In this document: piece after piece, positions 35,227-44,381 of the stretch
Layout of the letters: each line of letters opens with the position of its first letter
Position numbering within the stretch: position 1 is the first letter of the stretch
DNA from: Chloroflexi bacterium AL-N1
GTDB lineage: Bacteria; Chloroflexota; Chloroflexia; Chloroflexales; Roseiflexaceae
Direction: 5' to 3'
DNA length: 64,000 nucleotides
Assembly: GCA_013122435.1 (NCBI GenBank)
Contig: WYDT01000004.1
Location: 124,001-188,000 of the forward strand
Position numbers and translations under genes: made by a program
Notes under the pieces: generated by a model
The model's input: the letters and a program-made list of their open reading frames with translations, nothing else
The model's database searches: none
What the model was told of the DNA's origin: nothing

Positions 35227-35841
35227 ATGAACTTTGTCACTCGTCTCCAAACCTACTTTCGTGCTATCCCTATGGACCAGCGGGATAAGCATACTCCGGT
35301 CATCACACCACTGCCGGATCATCCTGTCAATACACCACCCGTTGACCAAAAGATGTCCACTCATAGAACCATTCTTGCCTGCACACCTACAACCTGTTAC
35401 TTTGCAACGCCGCGACCACGTTTGCACTTTACCGTGTTGTCCACACAATCATCACTTGAGGCAATACGAGAAAATCTTGATACGAATGCACGTGGATTTG
35501 ATTCGACGGCCCTACCCTCCACCCCGACTGAAGCAGCGGCTTTTCGTGCCGAACTCATCACGAGCCGTGCTATTACTGCAAAACTCGACGATCATCCTGT
35601 TGCTGCCGGGATGTTTACATCACCCATTGGTGGAGTCGCGGAGTTGGCCGGAATTACCACCCTCACAGACTATCGTGGGCGTGGGATCGGAATGGCCACC
35701 ACAAGCGAGCTTTTACGCATCGCGTTCACGCATGGTGTCAATACCGCTATCCTCTACACAGATAATCCAGTGGCTTACCGAATCTACCAACGCTTAGGTT
35801 TCCAGCCAGTTGCAATGATAATCTTGCAGCGAGAGCAATAG
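35227..35841 (+). CDS. GNAT-family acetyltransferase
   Basis: A 204-residue protein. The C-terminal half is a clear GNAT domain: GGVAELAGITTLTDYRGRGI then GMATTSELLRIAF, with NTAILYTDNPVAYRIYQRLG and FQPVA. The N-terminal 100 residues are not clearly a GNAT half and may contain small indels. It follows the RidA gene closely. The substrate is unknown. Confidence 0.78.
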   Translation: MNFVTRLQTYFRAIPMDQRDKHTPVITPLPDHPVNTPPVDQKMSTHRTILACTPTTCYFATPRPRLHFTVLSTQSSLEAIRENLDTNARGFDSTALPSTPTEAAAFRAELITSRAITAKLDDHPVAAGMFTSPIGGVAELAGITTLTDYRGRGIGMATTSELLRIAFTHGVNTAILYTDNPVAYRIYQRLGFQPVAMIILQREQ

Positions 35842-35856
35842 AAAAGGGAGTATCGT

Positions 35857-36049
35857 GTGTACATTAATACTGCACGGCTGCTGCTCCGTGAATTTATCAC
35901 CGATAATCTTGATGCGATGATGCGCTGCGATTCAGATCCACTCGTTGTACAGTATGTTTGTTATGGTCCCTTAACACAAACTGAGTGTGAGCAAGAACTC
36001 GCATTTCATATAGCACACCAGCTAACCCAGCCACGCACCTTCTATCCCT
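35857..36049 (+). pseudogene. RimJ/RimL-type GNAT truncated by a repeat block
   Basis: A GTG start behind AAGGGAG opens INTARLLLREFITDNLDAMM then RCDSDPLVVQYVCYGPLT, the usual beginning of RimJ/RimL-like acetyltransferases. At about 36050 the sequence passes into REP-like repeats and the frame ends at 36150. The acetyl-CoA loop and C-terminal half are missing and are not found beyond the repeats. It is the third gene of the RidA/GNAT group. Confidence 0.72.
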
Positions 36050-36210
36050 TGCACGGTCCCTCCCCTTCACACCCTGTGCTGGCTCTGGGATCACTTGGTT
36101 ATAGGGCGCCCACAGGGGGACACCCCACCGGAAATTGCTCAAGCCAATGACCATGACGGACCGCCCCCTGGGGCGGTCCGTCCTACGCACCCCTGCGGCG
36201 GTCCCTAGCC
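36050..36210 (+). repeat. REP-like repeat block truncating a GNAT gene
   Basis: The block contains the AGGGCGCCCACAGGGGGACA module at about 36104 followed by an ATTGCTCAAGCC tail, and a GGACCGCC/GGCGGTCC palindrome at 36158-36179. These match the modules in the other blocks, in the same orientation. 36211-36364 shows no gene. Confidence 0.7.
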
Positions 36211-36364
36211 CATCAGCCTCAGAAGCTCGTGATTAAACCTTGTCTATGCTGAAACCACATCGAATAGCCGTACGTCTATGTGTATACGGTAGAGTCCTAA
36301 ACTCGCACAGCACTTATCCTAAAAATAGTATCTGCAAGTGTTTTACACATAGATTGAGGAAAAC

Positions 36365-37108
36365 ATGTCAGAACTGTATGTACGTGTAACAGGTGACGTC
36401 GCCGCGCCTGCGATTGTCTTTCTGCACGGTGGTGGTCTGAGTGGTCGGATGTGGCAACCGCAGACAGAACGCCTGACTGAGTTCTATTGTCTGGCGCCCG
36501 ACCTACCTGAACACGTACACAGCGCTGCTGCTGAAATCGCACGACTCATCCGTGAGCGTGTTCCCGGTGCACAGGCCCATATTGTTGGATTGTCTATTGG
36601 AGCAGTGGTGGGGCTGGAATTGCTGCGTACTAACCCCAAACTGGTGCGACGGGCCATCCTCAGTGGGACCACCCCAAAGCTTGGGCGTGGACTGGTGAAG
36701 ATGGCCAAACTCACCAACGGTCCTTTGCTCAAGCTCTTAACCCCCAGGCAACTCGCTAAACTGACTCTGAAGTCGCAGAATATCCCGCCTGCCTATCACG
36801 CCATCTTCGCGGACGACTTCCAAAAACTCAATGCCGACTTCATCAATAACGTGTATAGCGCGACAGCAACAGCACAGCTTCCACAAAATCCCGTCCCACC
36901 AACACTGGTAGTCGTTGGCGAAAAGGAATCTGGGATGAGCAAAAAGTACGCCCGCACCATCAGTAGCTCAGTACAGGGCGTTGAAGGACGACTGGTGAAG
37001 GGCGTCGGGCACACATGGAACCTCGAAGCACCACTCTTGTTCAATGACACGATTCGCGCATGGTTGGCAGCAAGACCATTACCACCAGCATTGCAGACAT
37101 TTACCTAG
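36365..37108 (+). CDS. alpha/beta hydrolase
   Basis: A 247-residue serine hydrolase. It has the oxyanion loop VFLHGGGLSGRMWQPQ, the nucleophile elbow IVGLSIGAVVGLEL (Ser in GLSIG), TLVVVGEKESG before the catalytic acid position and the final His in VKGVGHTWNLEAP. It resembles small esterase or epoxide-hydrolase-like enzymes. The leader follows a GAGGAAA ribosome site. It converges with a truncated epimerase on the other strand, and their ends overlap by 8 bp. Confidence 0.83.
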   Translation: MSELYVRVTGDVAAPAIVFLHGGGLSGRMWQPQTERLTEFYCLAPDLPEHVHSAAAEIARLIRERVPGAQAHIVGLSIGAVVGLELLRTNPKLVRRAILSGTTPKLGRGLVKMAKLTNGPLLKLLTPRQLAKLTLKSQNIPPAYHAIFADDFQKLNADFINNVYSATATAQLPQNPVPPTLVVVGEKESGMSKKYARTISSSVQGVEGRLVKGVGHTWNLEAPLLFNDTIRAWLAARPLPPALQTFT

Positions 37109-37469
37109 ATGATTTTGTCGCATACGAACCATGCGCCACATCCCATAACAACGAAGTCTCGGTGGCGCCGGACCAGTGCAACTCACGACGGGTCTTTGCG
37201 CTATCGAGACGATTATTGAGTTGCAAAAACATCGCAGTGAATGGATTGAGTGCGCTGGCGGCTTCTTCCGGCGTGACACTTGCTACCTCACATCCCACAC
37301 CAATGGCAACCGCTGCTGCAATTGAACGAATAGTTGGTTCTTCGTCTCCAGCAATGTGGTACACCTCACCAGATTGACCATGCTCAATGGCTGCCACAAA
37401 CGCACGGGCCACCGCCACAACATGCACTGTTGAAGTCCAGATTACGGTGAGTGGGTTAAGCAGGTACAA
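37101..37469 (-). pseudogene. NAD-dependent epimerase, C-terminal fragment
   Basis: The reverse strand reads VIWTSTVHVVAVARAFVAAI, EHGQSGEVYHIAGDEEPT and IRSIAAAVAIGVGCEV, the C-terminal substrate-binding half of an extended-SDR epimerase. The NAD-binding N-terminal half with the Rossmann motif and Tyr-x-x-x-Lys is missing upstream (37470-37547). It is the only clear - strand gene in the first 38 kb. A deletion probably removed the rest. Confidence 0.72.
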
Positions 37470-37547
37470 GAAGACAATGACGAATTCAGTTACTGTTATA
37501 TATTTGATGTCTATCTGTTAGCCAAACGACATCACAGTCGTCAGGGG

Positions 37548-37769
37548 ATGTATTACACATGCGAAACAAGAACACGCGCCGATGGGACAGTTGAGTATGT
37601 GATCGCCGATCAGCATAATGATTGTGCCCTTTTTGTGAACGGAGATAAGGGCATGGCCGACCTCGTGGAGTACCTTATCCAGCGATTCTGTCCTCAAACA
37701 AGAGATATCGTTGCTTGGAGTGATCAACAACATGAATGGGCCAGAGAAGACCTGACATCATATGAGTAG
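37548..37769 (+). CDS. small hypothetical protein
   Basis: A 73-residue acidic protein from ATG 37548 with GGGG directly before the start. It reads CETRTRADGTVEYVIADQHN, then CALFVNGDKGMADLVEYLIQ, a compact beta-alpha pattern. It has no recognised domain. The methionine aminopeptidase gene begins 62 bp downstream, on the same strand. Confidence 0.5.
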   Translation: MYYTCETRTRADGTVEYVIADQHNDCALFVNGDKGMADLVEYLIQRFCPQTRDIVAWSDQQHEWAREDLTSYE

Positions 37770-37831
37770 CACAACACCCAATATGCTATACTCCCTTCCA
37801 ACCTGTATCGCTCACTCAAAAGAGGTATGTT

Positions 37832-38578
37832 ATGACTATTGAAAACCCTCTGGATCTCCAGGTTCTTATGACTATCGGCCGTATTGTTGGACAAACGTTG
37901 CAGGAAATGCGAACACACCTCCGCCCTGGAATAACCACAGAAGAGCTTGATGATATTGCCCTTGCATTTCTGACACAACATCAGGCATGTTCAGCACCAA
38001 TGCTTGAGGTCGACTTTCCACGAACAACCTGTATCAGCATCAATGACGAAGCCTGCCATGGCCTCCCCGGCACACGGCGCGTTCAGCCAGGCGATCTCGT
38101 CACCCTGGATGTTGCCGCCGAATGCGATGGCTACTATGCCGATGCTGCCATTACTGTTGCGGTGCCGCCGATAACGCCTGCTCACAAGCGCCTGTGTGCT
38201 GCAGCCGAAGCCAGTCTACTCGCTGCGATTGGTGCCGCCAGAGTTGGGCAATCACTGGCGATGGTTGGCAGAGCGGCGGAACAACAGGCGCATCAGTCTG
38301 GGTACCGCATTGTACGTAGACTCCATGGCCATGGCATCGGTCGACGGATGCACGAAGCGCCGCACAGTATCCCGTCGTTCTATCATCGTGACGCCACGTA
38401 TCGACTGCACGACGGCGTTGTTTTGGCACTTGAGCCACATCTCACGACCGGAAACGGGCGGTTGATCGAGCACTCAGATGGATGGACGATCAAGACACGT
38501 GACCAGAAGCGCGTCGCAGTGTATGAACACACGATTATCGTTACCAGACAACAGCCGATCATTGTGACTGCGCTTTGA
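37832..38578 (+). CDS. map: methionine aminopeptidase, type I (M24 family)
   Basis: A 248-residue M24 metallopeptidase that removes N-terminal Met from nascent proteins. The metal ligands are in LVTLDVAAECDGYYADAAIT (two Asp), HGHGIGRRMHEAP (His), LALEPHL (Glu) and KRVAVYEHTIIV (Glu). The substrate-pocket His is in EACHGLPG. It has the short N-terminus of type I enzymes and no SH3-motif extension. This may be an additional copy, since it is not beside adk or infA. Confidence 0.88.
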   Translation: MTIENPLDLQVLMTIGRIVGQTLQEMRTHLRPGITTEELDDIALAFLTQHQACSAPMLEVDFPRTTCISINDEACHGLPGTRRVQPGDLVTLDVAAECDGYYADAAITVAVPPITPAHKRLCAAAEASLLAAIGAARVGQSLAMVGRAAEQQAHQSGYRIVRRLHGHGIGRRMHEAPHSIPSFYHRDATYRLHDGVVLALEPHLTTGNGRLIEHSDGWTIKTRDQKRVAVYEHTIIVTRQQPIIVTAL

Positions 38579-38599
38579 TGTGGGTTACACTACGCCTGC

Positions 38600-40015
38600 T
38601 CACACATCCAGCACCTTGCCACGCAGTTTGGGAGGAGCAACCACCCCAAAGCGGTTGAGGAGCGTTGGCAGAATGTCGTAGATCTGTGCGTCGGTGATGC
38701 GTTGGCCATGGCCGGGGCGCTGGGGGTCATAGAGGATGAGCAAGCCGTCCTGAGCGTGGTTGGCGTCATCAGGTCCCGTATCGTTCTCGCGAGTATAGAG
38801 CGCCCCACCACCCACCGTCCCGACTGAACGCCACGCCAGATCGCTAAAATACACCACCAGATCGGGAGCGATGCCACGTACCCGCCCGTAGATCTGTTGT
38901 GGCAGGAACGCCCGATTTCCCAGCGATTGTCCATCAGGGCCAACAATTGCTTCCAGACGTTCCGCTAACGCTGCACGTTCCTGATGAAAATCAGCCGGAG
39001 CAATGACGCCTTCTGGTTCGCGGCCCTGCACATTCAGGAAGATGCGTCCATAGTAGCCCCCAGCCCCCCATGCCTTTGTACGGTTCCAATCGACCTGCGC
39101 CTCGTCAAGCGGGACTGGTTCACGCGGGGTTTCATGCAGCACCAGATAGCCCTCTGCAATCAGCCATTCGTTGACGCAGAAGCCGCCCATCAGTGGCCGC
39201 GCACCGTGATCCGAAACGACGAGCACCACTGTCTCATCGTCGCACCAGGCCAGCAACTCACCGATACGCTGATCGACGTGGCGGTAATAATCGTGAATAG
39301 CATTGGCCAGCGGCGCGTCCGGTTCGTACGCCGGATGCCGTAGGTCCATCTGCTTCCACAAGGCGTGGTGAATACGGTCAACGCCCATCTCAACCATCAT
39401 CAGCATATCGGGCTGCTCATGCTCCAACAGATGCGCTGCCAGCGTAAACCGCTGATCACACAGCGTGTAGATGTCTTGCAAGATACGCTGCTTGTCCTCT
39501 GAGCGAAAATGGGGGACATCAAGCATGTAAGAAGTAGTATTGCCTGTTGACGAGGGCGGGAACAATTGGTCAATCTGGTCGGCAAATGACTGCGGATGCG
39601 TAAACTCAACGGTCGTGTTGGGCGTGAGAAAACACGAAACCATCACGCCATTTAACGGGGTTGGTGGGTAGGTGCCCGGCACACTCACGACCGCCACTTT
39701 CCACCCGGCTTCGCTGAGCATATCCCACAGGCGTGGTTCACGCACCGCCCGACTATTCGCCACGGCCATGCTCTGGTAGGAGCGATCCGCCCGATTGCGA
39801 AAGCCATAGATGCCCAACTCTCCGGGGTCACGCCCACTGGTCATGCAACTCCACGCCGGAACCGTGATAGCCGGGATGCAGCTTTCAAGCGCCCCATAAC
39901 TTCCCTGTTGCATCAGGCGGGTGAGGTGCGGCAGATCATCTTTCCAACGCTCAAAAACCAGCGATGGTTCAGCACAATCCAATCCAATAATGAGCAAGCG
40001 TGGGGCGTGTTTCAT
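38600..40015 (-). CDS. alkaline phosphatase superfamily phosphodiesterase
   Basis: A 471-residue protein of the type I phosphodiesterase/nucleotide pyrophosphatase group. The N-terminal metal Asp is in IIGLDCAEPSL, the probable nucleophile Thr lies in AITVPAWSCMTSG, and the metal pair Asp/His is in LVVSDHGARPLMGGF. It also has VDRIHHALWKQMD, matching the family's cap region. It lies convergent to map and 15 bp before lgt on the - strand. The substrate is unknown, perhaps a nucleotide or phosphodiester. Confidence 0.83.
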   Translation of the reverse strand: MKHAPRLLIIGLDCAEPSLVFERWKDDLPHLTRLMQQGSYGALESCIPAITVPAWSCMTSGRDPGELGIYGFRNRADRSYQSMAVANSRAVREPRLWDMLSEAGWKVAVVSVPGTYPPTPLNGVMVSCFLTPNTTVEFTHPQSFADQIDQLFPPSSTGNTTSYMLDVPHFRSEDKQRILQDIYTLCDQRFTLAAHLLEHEQPDMLMMVEMGVDRIHHALWKQMDLRHPAYEPDAPLANAIHDYYRHVDQRIGELLAWCDDETVVLVVSDHGARPLMGGFCVNEWLIAEGYLVLHETPREPVPLDEAQVDWNRTKAWGAGGYYGRIFLNVQGREPEGVIAPADFHQERAALAERLEAIVGPDGQSLGNRAFLPQQIYGRVRGIAPDLVVYFSDLAWRSVGTVGGGALYTRENDTGPDDANHAQDGLLILYDPQRPGHGQRITDAQIYDILPTLLNRFGVVAPPKLRGKVLDV

Positions 40016-40030
40016 ATGTTTATGCCTGAC

Positions 40031-40954
40031 TTAGACACTTGGCTTTGGCTGGCTGGCACCTGGACTGCGACTCTGTTCGCTATCGGTTTCAGAGTCGCTG
40101 CTGGAACCACCGCCCGACTCAGACGAATCCACCGATGAGCCACGGTGCCGCCGGAATAGAATCACCGCCGCACTGGTACAGGCAATGAAGCACATGATAT
40201 GGACCGTGTTAAACGGCGTATTCAGGAAGAACCACGAGTCGGTGCGTAGAAACTCGATAAAGAAACGGCCAAAGGGATACCAGATCAGGTACATCAAAAA
40301 GATATCGCCAGCACGCAGCATACTGGCATAGCGCCGCGAAATCCAGAACAACACTCCAAAACCAATAAAGTTCCACACCGATTCGTAGAGAAATAATGGA
40401 TGAAAGAGCGTGCCTTCAGGATACTGCACCAGATCGGTGTAGGGCGGGACACGATGATTCCCATCAATCAATAGACCCCACGGCAATGTCGTTGGTGGGC
40501 CATAGAGTTCCTGATTGATAAAGTTGGCCTGACGACCGATGGCCTGCGCGAGTGGTAAGGCTAATCCTACTGCATCAAGATACATCAGCAACGGCAGCTT
40601 TTGCCAGCGTACAAAGGCGATGAGCGCGGCAAAACCAAAGACAAACGCCCCAAAGATATGCAGTCCTCCGGTCCAGATCTGCGCGATCAGGATAGGGTTT
40701 TCCATAAAACGATCAAAGCCGTCGGGACCACGCGGCGACTGAATGAAGACATAATACAATCGTGCTCCGATCAGGGCCGGGATCATCACCCAGAGCATCA
40801 AGTCCCAGATTGTGTTAGGGTCTTGACCACGCTTCTGGACGTAACGGCTGGCCACATACCCTCCTGCGAGGACACCAGCCATAATCAAGAGGCCATACCA
40901 TCGTAGTGTAATGGGGCCAATCGTAAAAATTTCGGGACCAACAGGTGGAACCAT
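40031..40954 (-). CDS. lgt: prolipoprotein diacylglyceryl transferase
   Basis: A 307-residue seven-helix membrane enzyme that attaches diacylglycerol from phosphatidylglycerol to the lipobox cysteine of prolipoproteins. The signature GRQANFINQELYG (for GRIGNFINGELYG) and LRWYGLLIMAGVLAGG are present, and the final helices end with IMCFIACTSAAVILF. A Ser/Gly-rich cytoplasmic tail of about 35 residues follows. The start MVPPVGPEIFTIGP is natural, and the phosphodiesterase gene lies 15 bp downstream. Confidence 0.92.
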   Translation of the reverse strand: MVPPVGPEIFTIGPITLRWYGLLIMAGVLAGGYVASRYVQKRGQDPNTIWDLMLWVMIPALIGARLYYVFIQSPRGPDGFDRFMENPILIAQIWTGGLHIFGAFVFGFAALIAFVRWQKLPLLMYLDAVGLALPLAQAIGRQANFINQELYGPPTTLPWGLLIDGNHRVPPYTDLVQYPEGTLFHPLFLYESVWNFIGFGVLFWISRRYASMLRAGDIFLMYLIWYPFGRFFIEFLRTDSWFFLNTPFNTVHIMCFIACTSAAVILFRRHRGSSVDSSESGGGSSSDSETDSEQSRSPGASQPKPSV

Positions 40955-41015
40955 AAGACCTCTTACCTCTATAATGTGCGTATCCGTATCGGCATAGCGC
41001 TGCCATAGTCATGTA

Positions 41016-42557
41016 TTATTCAAGATAGCCTAAATCGCGCAAACGACGGCGCACTTCGGGATCATCGGCACCAATAACCTGTTCAGCATTTGGTGCAATC
41101 CCACTGTTGTACTCAACAAACGTGCGTAAGTATGCTTGTAAATCTTCGACCTGTTCAGGCATAATATCGTGCAAGTTGAGCTTCTCGCGCGGATCGTTAG
41201 TCATGCTGTATAATTCCGTCCATTCATCGCCAACCGAAATAAGTTTGTGAGCATCACGCCACACTGCTCGACGGGGCTGATCGAACGCCAGACGACGTAC
41301 AGTCTCGGGATGGCGGCGACGAATGAGGTTGACCACATTCTGCGAGGGCAGCGCCTCAGCAAACACAATACCACGGTCCGGATCGCTCGCGGCGCTGTGG
41401 GCCAGGGTGTAGGCACGCTCTGACTCATCGGCCAGACCAGCAGAAGTCAGTACGGTCTGGAAGAGGCGGCGCGTTGACACCACCTGATCGACGGTTGTAC
41501 GGCGCGGCAGATCGCCCGTGGGATCACGGATAAGCAGCGGCACGTGGACCAACTCGTTGTAGGCCGAGAGCGCATGGCCAATGAGCTGCTTTTCGCCAAG
41601 GTGTTCCCCATGATCGGCGCACACCACGACCATGGTCCGATCAAGGGCGCCACTGGATTTCAAACGATTGAAAAACGCACCAAGTTGTTCATCCTGTTCG
41701 GCAACTTCGGCATTATACACGCCATCAAGAATGGTTTTGCGCTCATCATCAATCTCACCAGCCAACGGAGCAAACCAACCATAGACATCAGTGTTGAAGC
41801 GACGCAAATAGTGCTGTGCAGTCCGATTCTGCAATACATGTGGCGCAAACCGCTCTACAAAGCGGCGTTGCGGATGGTAGGGCATATGGGTACCCATCAA
41901 GTTGATAAAAGCAAACACCGGCTGGTCCTTGGCAACACCTTTGCGCTCGATGAGCAAACGCAAGGCATCTTGCAACGACTTGGCGGTATTGCCCTTAAAG
42001 CTCAATGCCGTCTGCCATAGTGGCACCATCAACGGTGTAAACGAAAAGGCCAGCAACACATCCGAACGTGCAAAAGCATCCTGCAGGCGAGTGATAAATG
42101 CACTGAGGACGCGCTTAAACCACTGTCGATAGCGGTCGGTCAGATTCGGCTTGATGCCAGCCTGATTGGGGCGGGAAGTCAACAGGCCACTGTAGTTCAA
42201 AAAGCTGTAGAAGCCACGCCGCAATCCATTATCGACTACACCAACCAGTGGGTTATTGCAGAAAGCCGACGTAAAATAGCCCCCATCCCGTAGTCGCTCA
42301 GCGAGGGTGGGTAACGAAGCTGGCAATCGTGAAAACGATTGTACGGTGGTATGAACAGAGGGGTACTGCCCGGTAAACATCGAGGCATGCGATGGAATCG
42401 TCCACTGTGCTGCAGATATCGCATTATGAAACATCGTTGAGTCGGCAGCTAGTGCATCAAAATGCGGTGATGTTGCCAGTTCATAGCCATATGATGAGAG
42501 GCGGTCGACCCGTTGCGTGTCGAGTACGAGAAAAATAACGTCAGGGCGAACGGTCAC
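41016..42557 (-). CDS. sulfatase-like / alkaline phosphatase superfamily protein
   Basis: A 513-residue sulfatase-fold protein. The metal motif is DVIFLVLDTQRVDRLSSYGY, the nucleophile region AQWTIPSHASMFTGQYPSVH and the distal pair VVCADHGEHLGEK. The formylglycine Cys of true sulfatases is replaced by Thr in WTIPSH, as in phosphoglycerol-transferase-like members, so sulfatase activity through formylglycine is unlikely. It has no signal peptide. It lies 61 bp before lgt on the - strand. Confidence 0.82.
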   Translation of the reverse strand: MTVRPDVIFLVLDTQRVDRLSSYGYELATSPHFDALAADSTMFHNAISAAQWTIPSHASMFTGQYPSVHTTVQSFSRLPASLPTLAERLRDGGYFTSAFCNNPLVGVVDNGLRRGFYSFLNYSGLLTSRPNQAGIKPNLTDRYRQWFKRVLSAFITRLQDAFARSDVLLAFSFTPLMVPLWQTALSFKGNTAKSLQDALRLLIERKGVAKDQPVFAFINLMGTHMPYHPQRRFVERFAPHVLQNRTAQHYLRRFNTDVYGWFAPLAGEIDDERKTILDGVYNAEVAEQDEQLGAFFNRLKSSGALDRTMVVVCADHGEHLGEKQLIGHALSAYNELVHVPLLIRDPTGDLPRRTTVDQVVSTRRLFQTVLTSAGLADESERAYTLAHSAASDPDRGIVFAEALPSQNVVNLIRRRHPETVRRLAFDQPRRAVWRDAHKLISVGDEWTELYSMTNDPREKLNLHDIMPEQVEDLQAYLRTFVEYNSGIAPNAEQVIGADDPEVRRRLRDLGYLE

Positions 42558-42762
42558 AACAAGACTCCTGCTGTATGTAGAGTGTATCTTCTATGCATGT
42601 TTTACCATTGTACGCTGCTTTGCGTTTCGTTGCAAAATAATGTAGTAGCTCCGCACATGAGAACATACTGAGGAAAAGGCGAAAACCTGACTTGAAACAA
42701 GCACATATGTTCTGTATAATATAGATCGTTGATAAGCCAGAGTCACAAACAAGGGGTAGCAT

Positions 42763-43224
42763 ATGCAACAACCAGCCGATGATCAGATAACCATCACGCA
42801 CCTTCCCACAACCAACGATCAAGTCATTATCGAAGCACTGTTTCTTCAATCCATACCGGAGCAACTCTTTGCGTACTGGACGACACCTACACTGATCTGT
42901 CGTTGGTGGCCGACCGAAGCAGCGATTGAGCCGCAATCTGGTGGCACATATCACTTCTCATGGCCCAAAATGCAATGGCACCTGCGTGGTCGTTATGTCG
43001 AGTTTATCCCCAACGAGAAGCTCATATTTACCTGGCAGTGGGATCACGAGCCCGAAACCGCCGAAAAACAGGTGGCGGTCACCTTTGAACCCTACGTTGA
43101 TGGTGGTACCCAGTTACGTATCACTCATACAGCGTACACGAACTCACCCGCTGATCAGGAAGTACGTGCTGGGCATATCGAAGGCTGGCTGCATTTTCTC
43201 ACCCAACTACAAAACGTGGTCTGA
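42763..43224 (+). CDS. SRPBCC / AHSA1-type protein
   Basis: A 153-residue AHSA1-like ligand-binding protein. The segments LQSIPEQLFAYWTTPTLICR, WWPTEAAIEPQSGG, YVEFIPNEKLIFTWQW and the final EGWLHFLTQL match the activator-of-Hsp90-homologue family. It is divergent from the sulfatase-like gene, with a 205-bp shared leader (42558-42762). Its 3' end overlaps the - strand HINT copy by 26 bp. Confidence 0.83.
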   Translation: MQQPADDQITITHLPTTNDQVIIEALFLQSIPEQLFAYWTTPTLICRWWPTEAAIEPQSGGTYHFSWPKMQWHLRGRYVEFIPNEKLIFTWQWDHEPETAEKQVAVTFEPYVDGGTQLRITHTAYTNSPADQEVRAGHIEGWLHFLTQLQNVV

Positions 43225-43744
43225 GAGGCGTTAGAGCAGAGAGCAGCAGATGTACCTGCGCGGGGTCAGTGTGCACAATCACGTCGGTGACGGGGAACAA
43301 CCCATATTCATCGGTGCCCTCGTGATACGCCCAGACCCAGTCGCCGATCACGATCTCACTGATCGGACGTAACCCGTCCTCGGTACTGACCAGCGTCTCC
43401 GCGCTGAAGCTGTGGAAACACAGGTCATCGACGACTTTGATGGTGTCGATCTCGTCGACCTCATCGCCAATGCGCGTCGCGGCACGGGTGTCGTCGGCCT
43501 GATCGACCAGTTTGAAGGTCTGGCGGAAGTCGTCGGTCTGGTCGAGGCGTTTGACCGAGCGGATGCCGATCTTCCCGGCGGTGCTATAGCCACCCCCCGG
43601 CAGCGCCAATCCAAAGACATACAGCCCGAGGATGGTACCTTTCTCCACCAGCGAAGCGCAGGGGTCCAGCACGGTCTGCGCGGTTTCGTAGGTGTCATAG
43701 ACCTGCAAGGCAATCTCGGCAACCGCCCACACCGCCAGCAGCAC
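43199..43744 (-). pseudogene. orphan RHS tip with HINT domain, truncated copy
   Basis: The reading frame from GTG 43744 is a close copy of the tip at 45701-46750. It shares the leader IALQVYDTYETAQTVLDPCA, the Asp-rich spacer, the HINT start LCFHSFSAETLVSTEDGL and DWVWAYHEGT. The match ends at VHLLL near 43237, before the second half of the HINT domain; the frame then runs a few unrelated codons. The self-processing end and the C-terminal domain are lost. As with the other copy, the frame continues upstream into PDPSGEVAIIP, the usual end of an RHS core, without a start codon. Confidence 0.72.
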
Positions 43745-43785
43745 CGGGATGATCGCGACCTCACCACTCGGGTCAGGCGCACCGT

Positions 43786-44334
43786 TTAGGGTGCTTCCTG
43801 CGGCGAGGGCAACGCCTCAATCAGCATCACAAACGCGTCCGGCAAGGCATCCAGTGGCACCAGGAACTGTTCGGTGTCATAGTCGATGACCCGCCCGCAG
43901 CGGAGCGCCACATCGTAGTAAGGTGCTCCTTCAGGGATCGGTTCAAAAACCGGAAAATCCGCACACCACGCCTCCCGCTGGGCCTCCATCTGCGCCCATT
44001 CCCCGACCGTCAATTGGCGACGATTGTAACTACTGATCGACACGGCGGGATTCCCTGCATCCGCCGGACCACGGATAATCCGGCGTTCCTGGACTTCGCC
44101 GGTACCTGCCACCAAAATCTCTTCCTGGAACGGCGCGGTGGTTGGGGGCAGCCGAATAACCATCTTTCGATCTCCATGACTAATTTGTGTCGTGGTGGTC
44201 GGAAATGACGGTGCCATGAGCATCATCACCAGGAAGATCAAGACCCCGATTACTACCATGATAAAAAAGATTATAAAGTCACGTTTCGTCCGCGCAGGGG
44301 GACGCAAGACCAACCACGATGCTATACGACGCAT
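43786..44334 (-). CDS. membrane-anchored hypothetical protein, copy 2
   Basis: A 182-residue protein, paralogous to that at 46804-47346. It has an N-terminal cytoplasmic arginine-rich segment, one hydrophobic helix at about residues 20-43, and an outer domain with conserved EWAQMEAQREAWCADFPVFE and YYDVALRCGR. The two cysteines may pair. It ends in LPSPQEAP. It lies directly before the truncated HINT tip, just as copy 1 precedes the complete tip. Function is unknown; immunity or chaperone roles are possible. Confidence 0.65.
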   Translation of the reverse strand: MRRIASWLVLRPPARTKRDFIIFFIMVVIGVLIFLVMMLMAPSFPTTTTQISHGDRKMVIRLPPTTAPFQEEILVAGTGEVQERRIIRGPADAGNPAVSISSYNRRQLTVGEWAQMEAQREAWCADFPVFEPIPEGAPYYDVALRCGRVIDYDTEQFLVPLDALPDAFVMLIEALPSPQEAP

Positions 44335-44381
44335 AACTTCCTCTCACCATACCAATTGACTGCTGCAACGAAACGGGCTTG

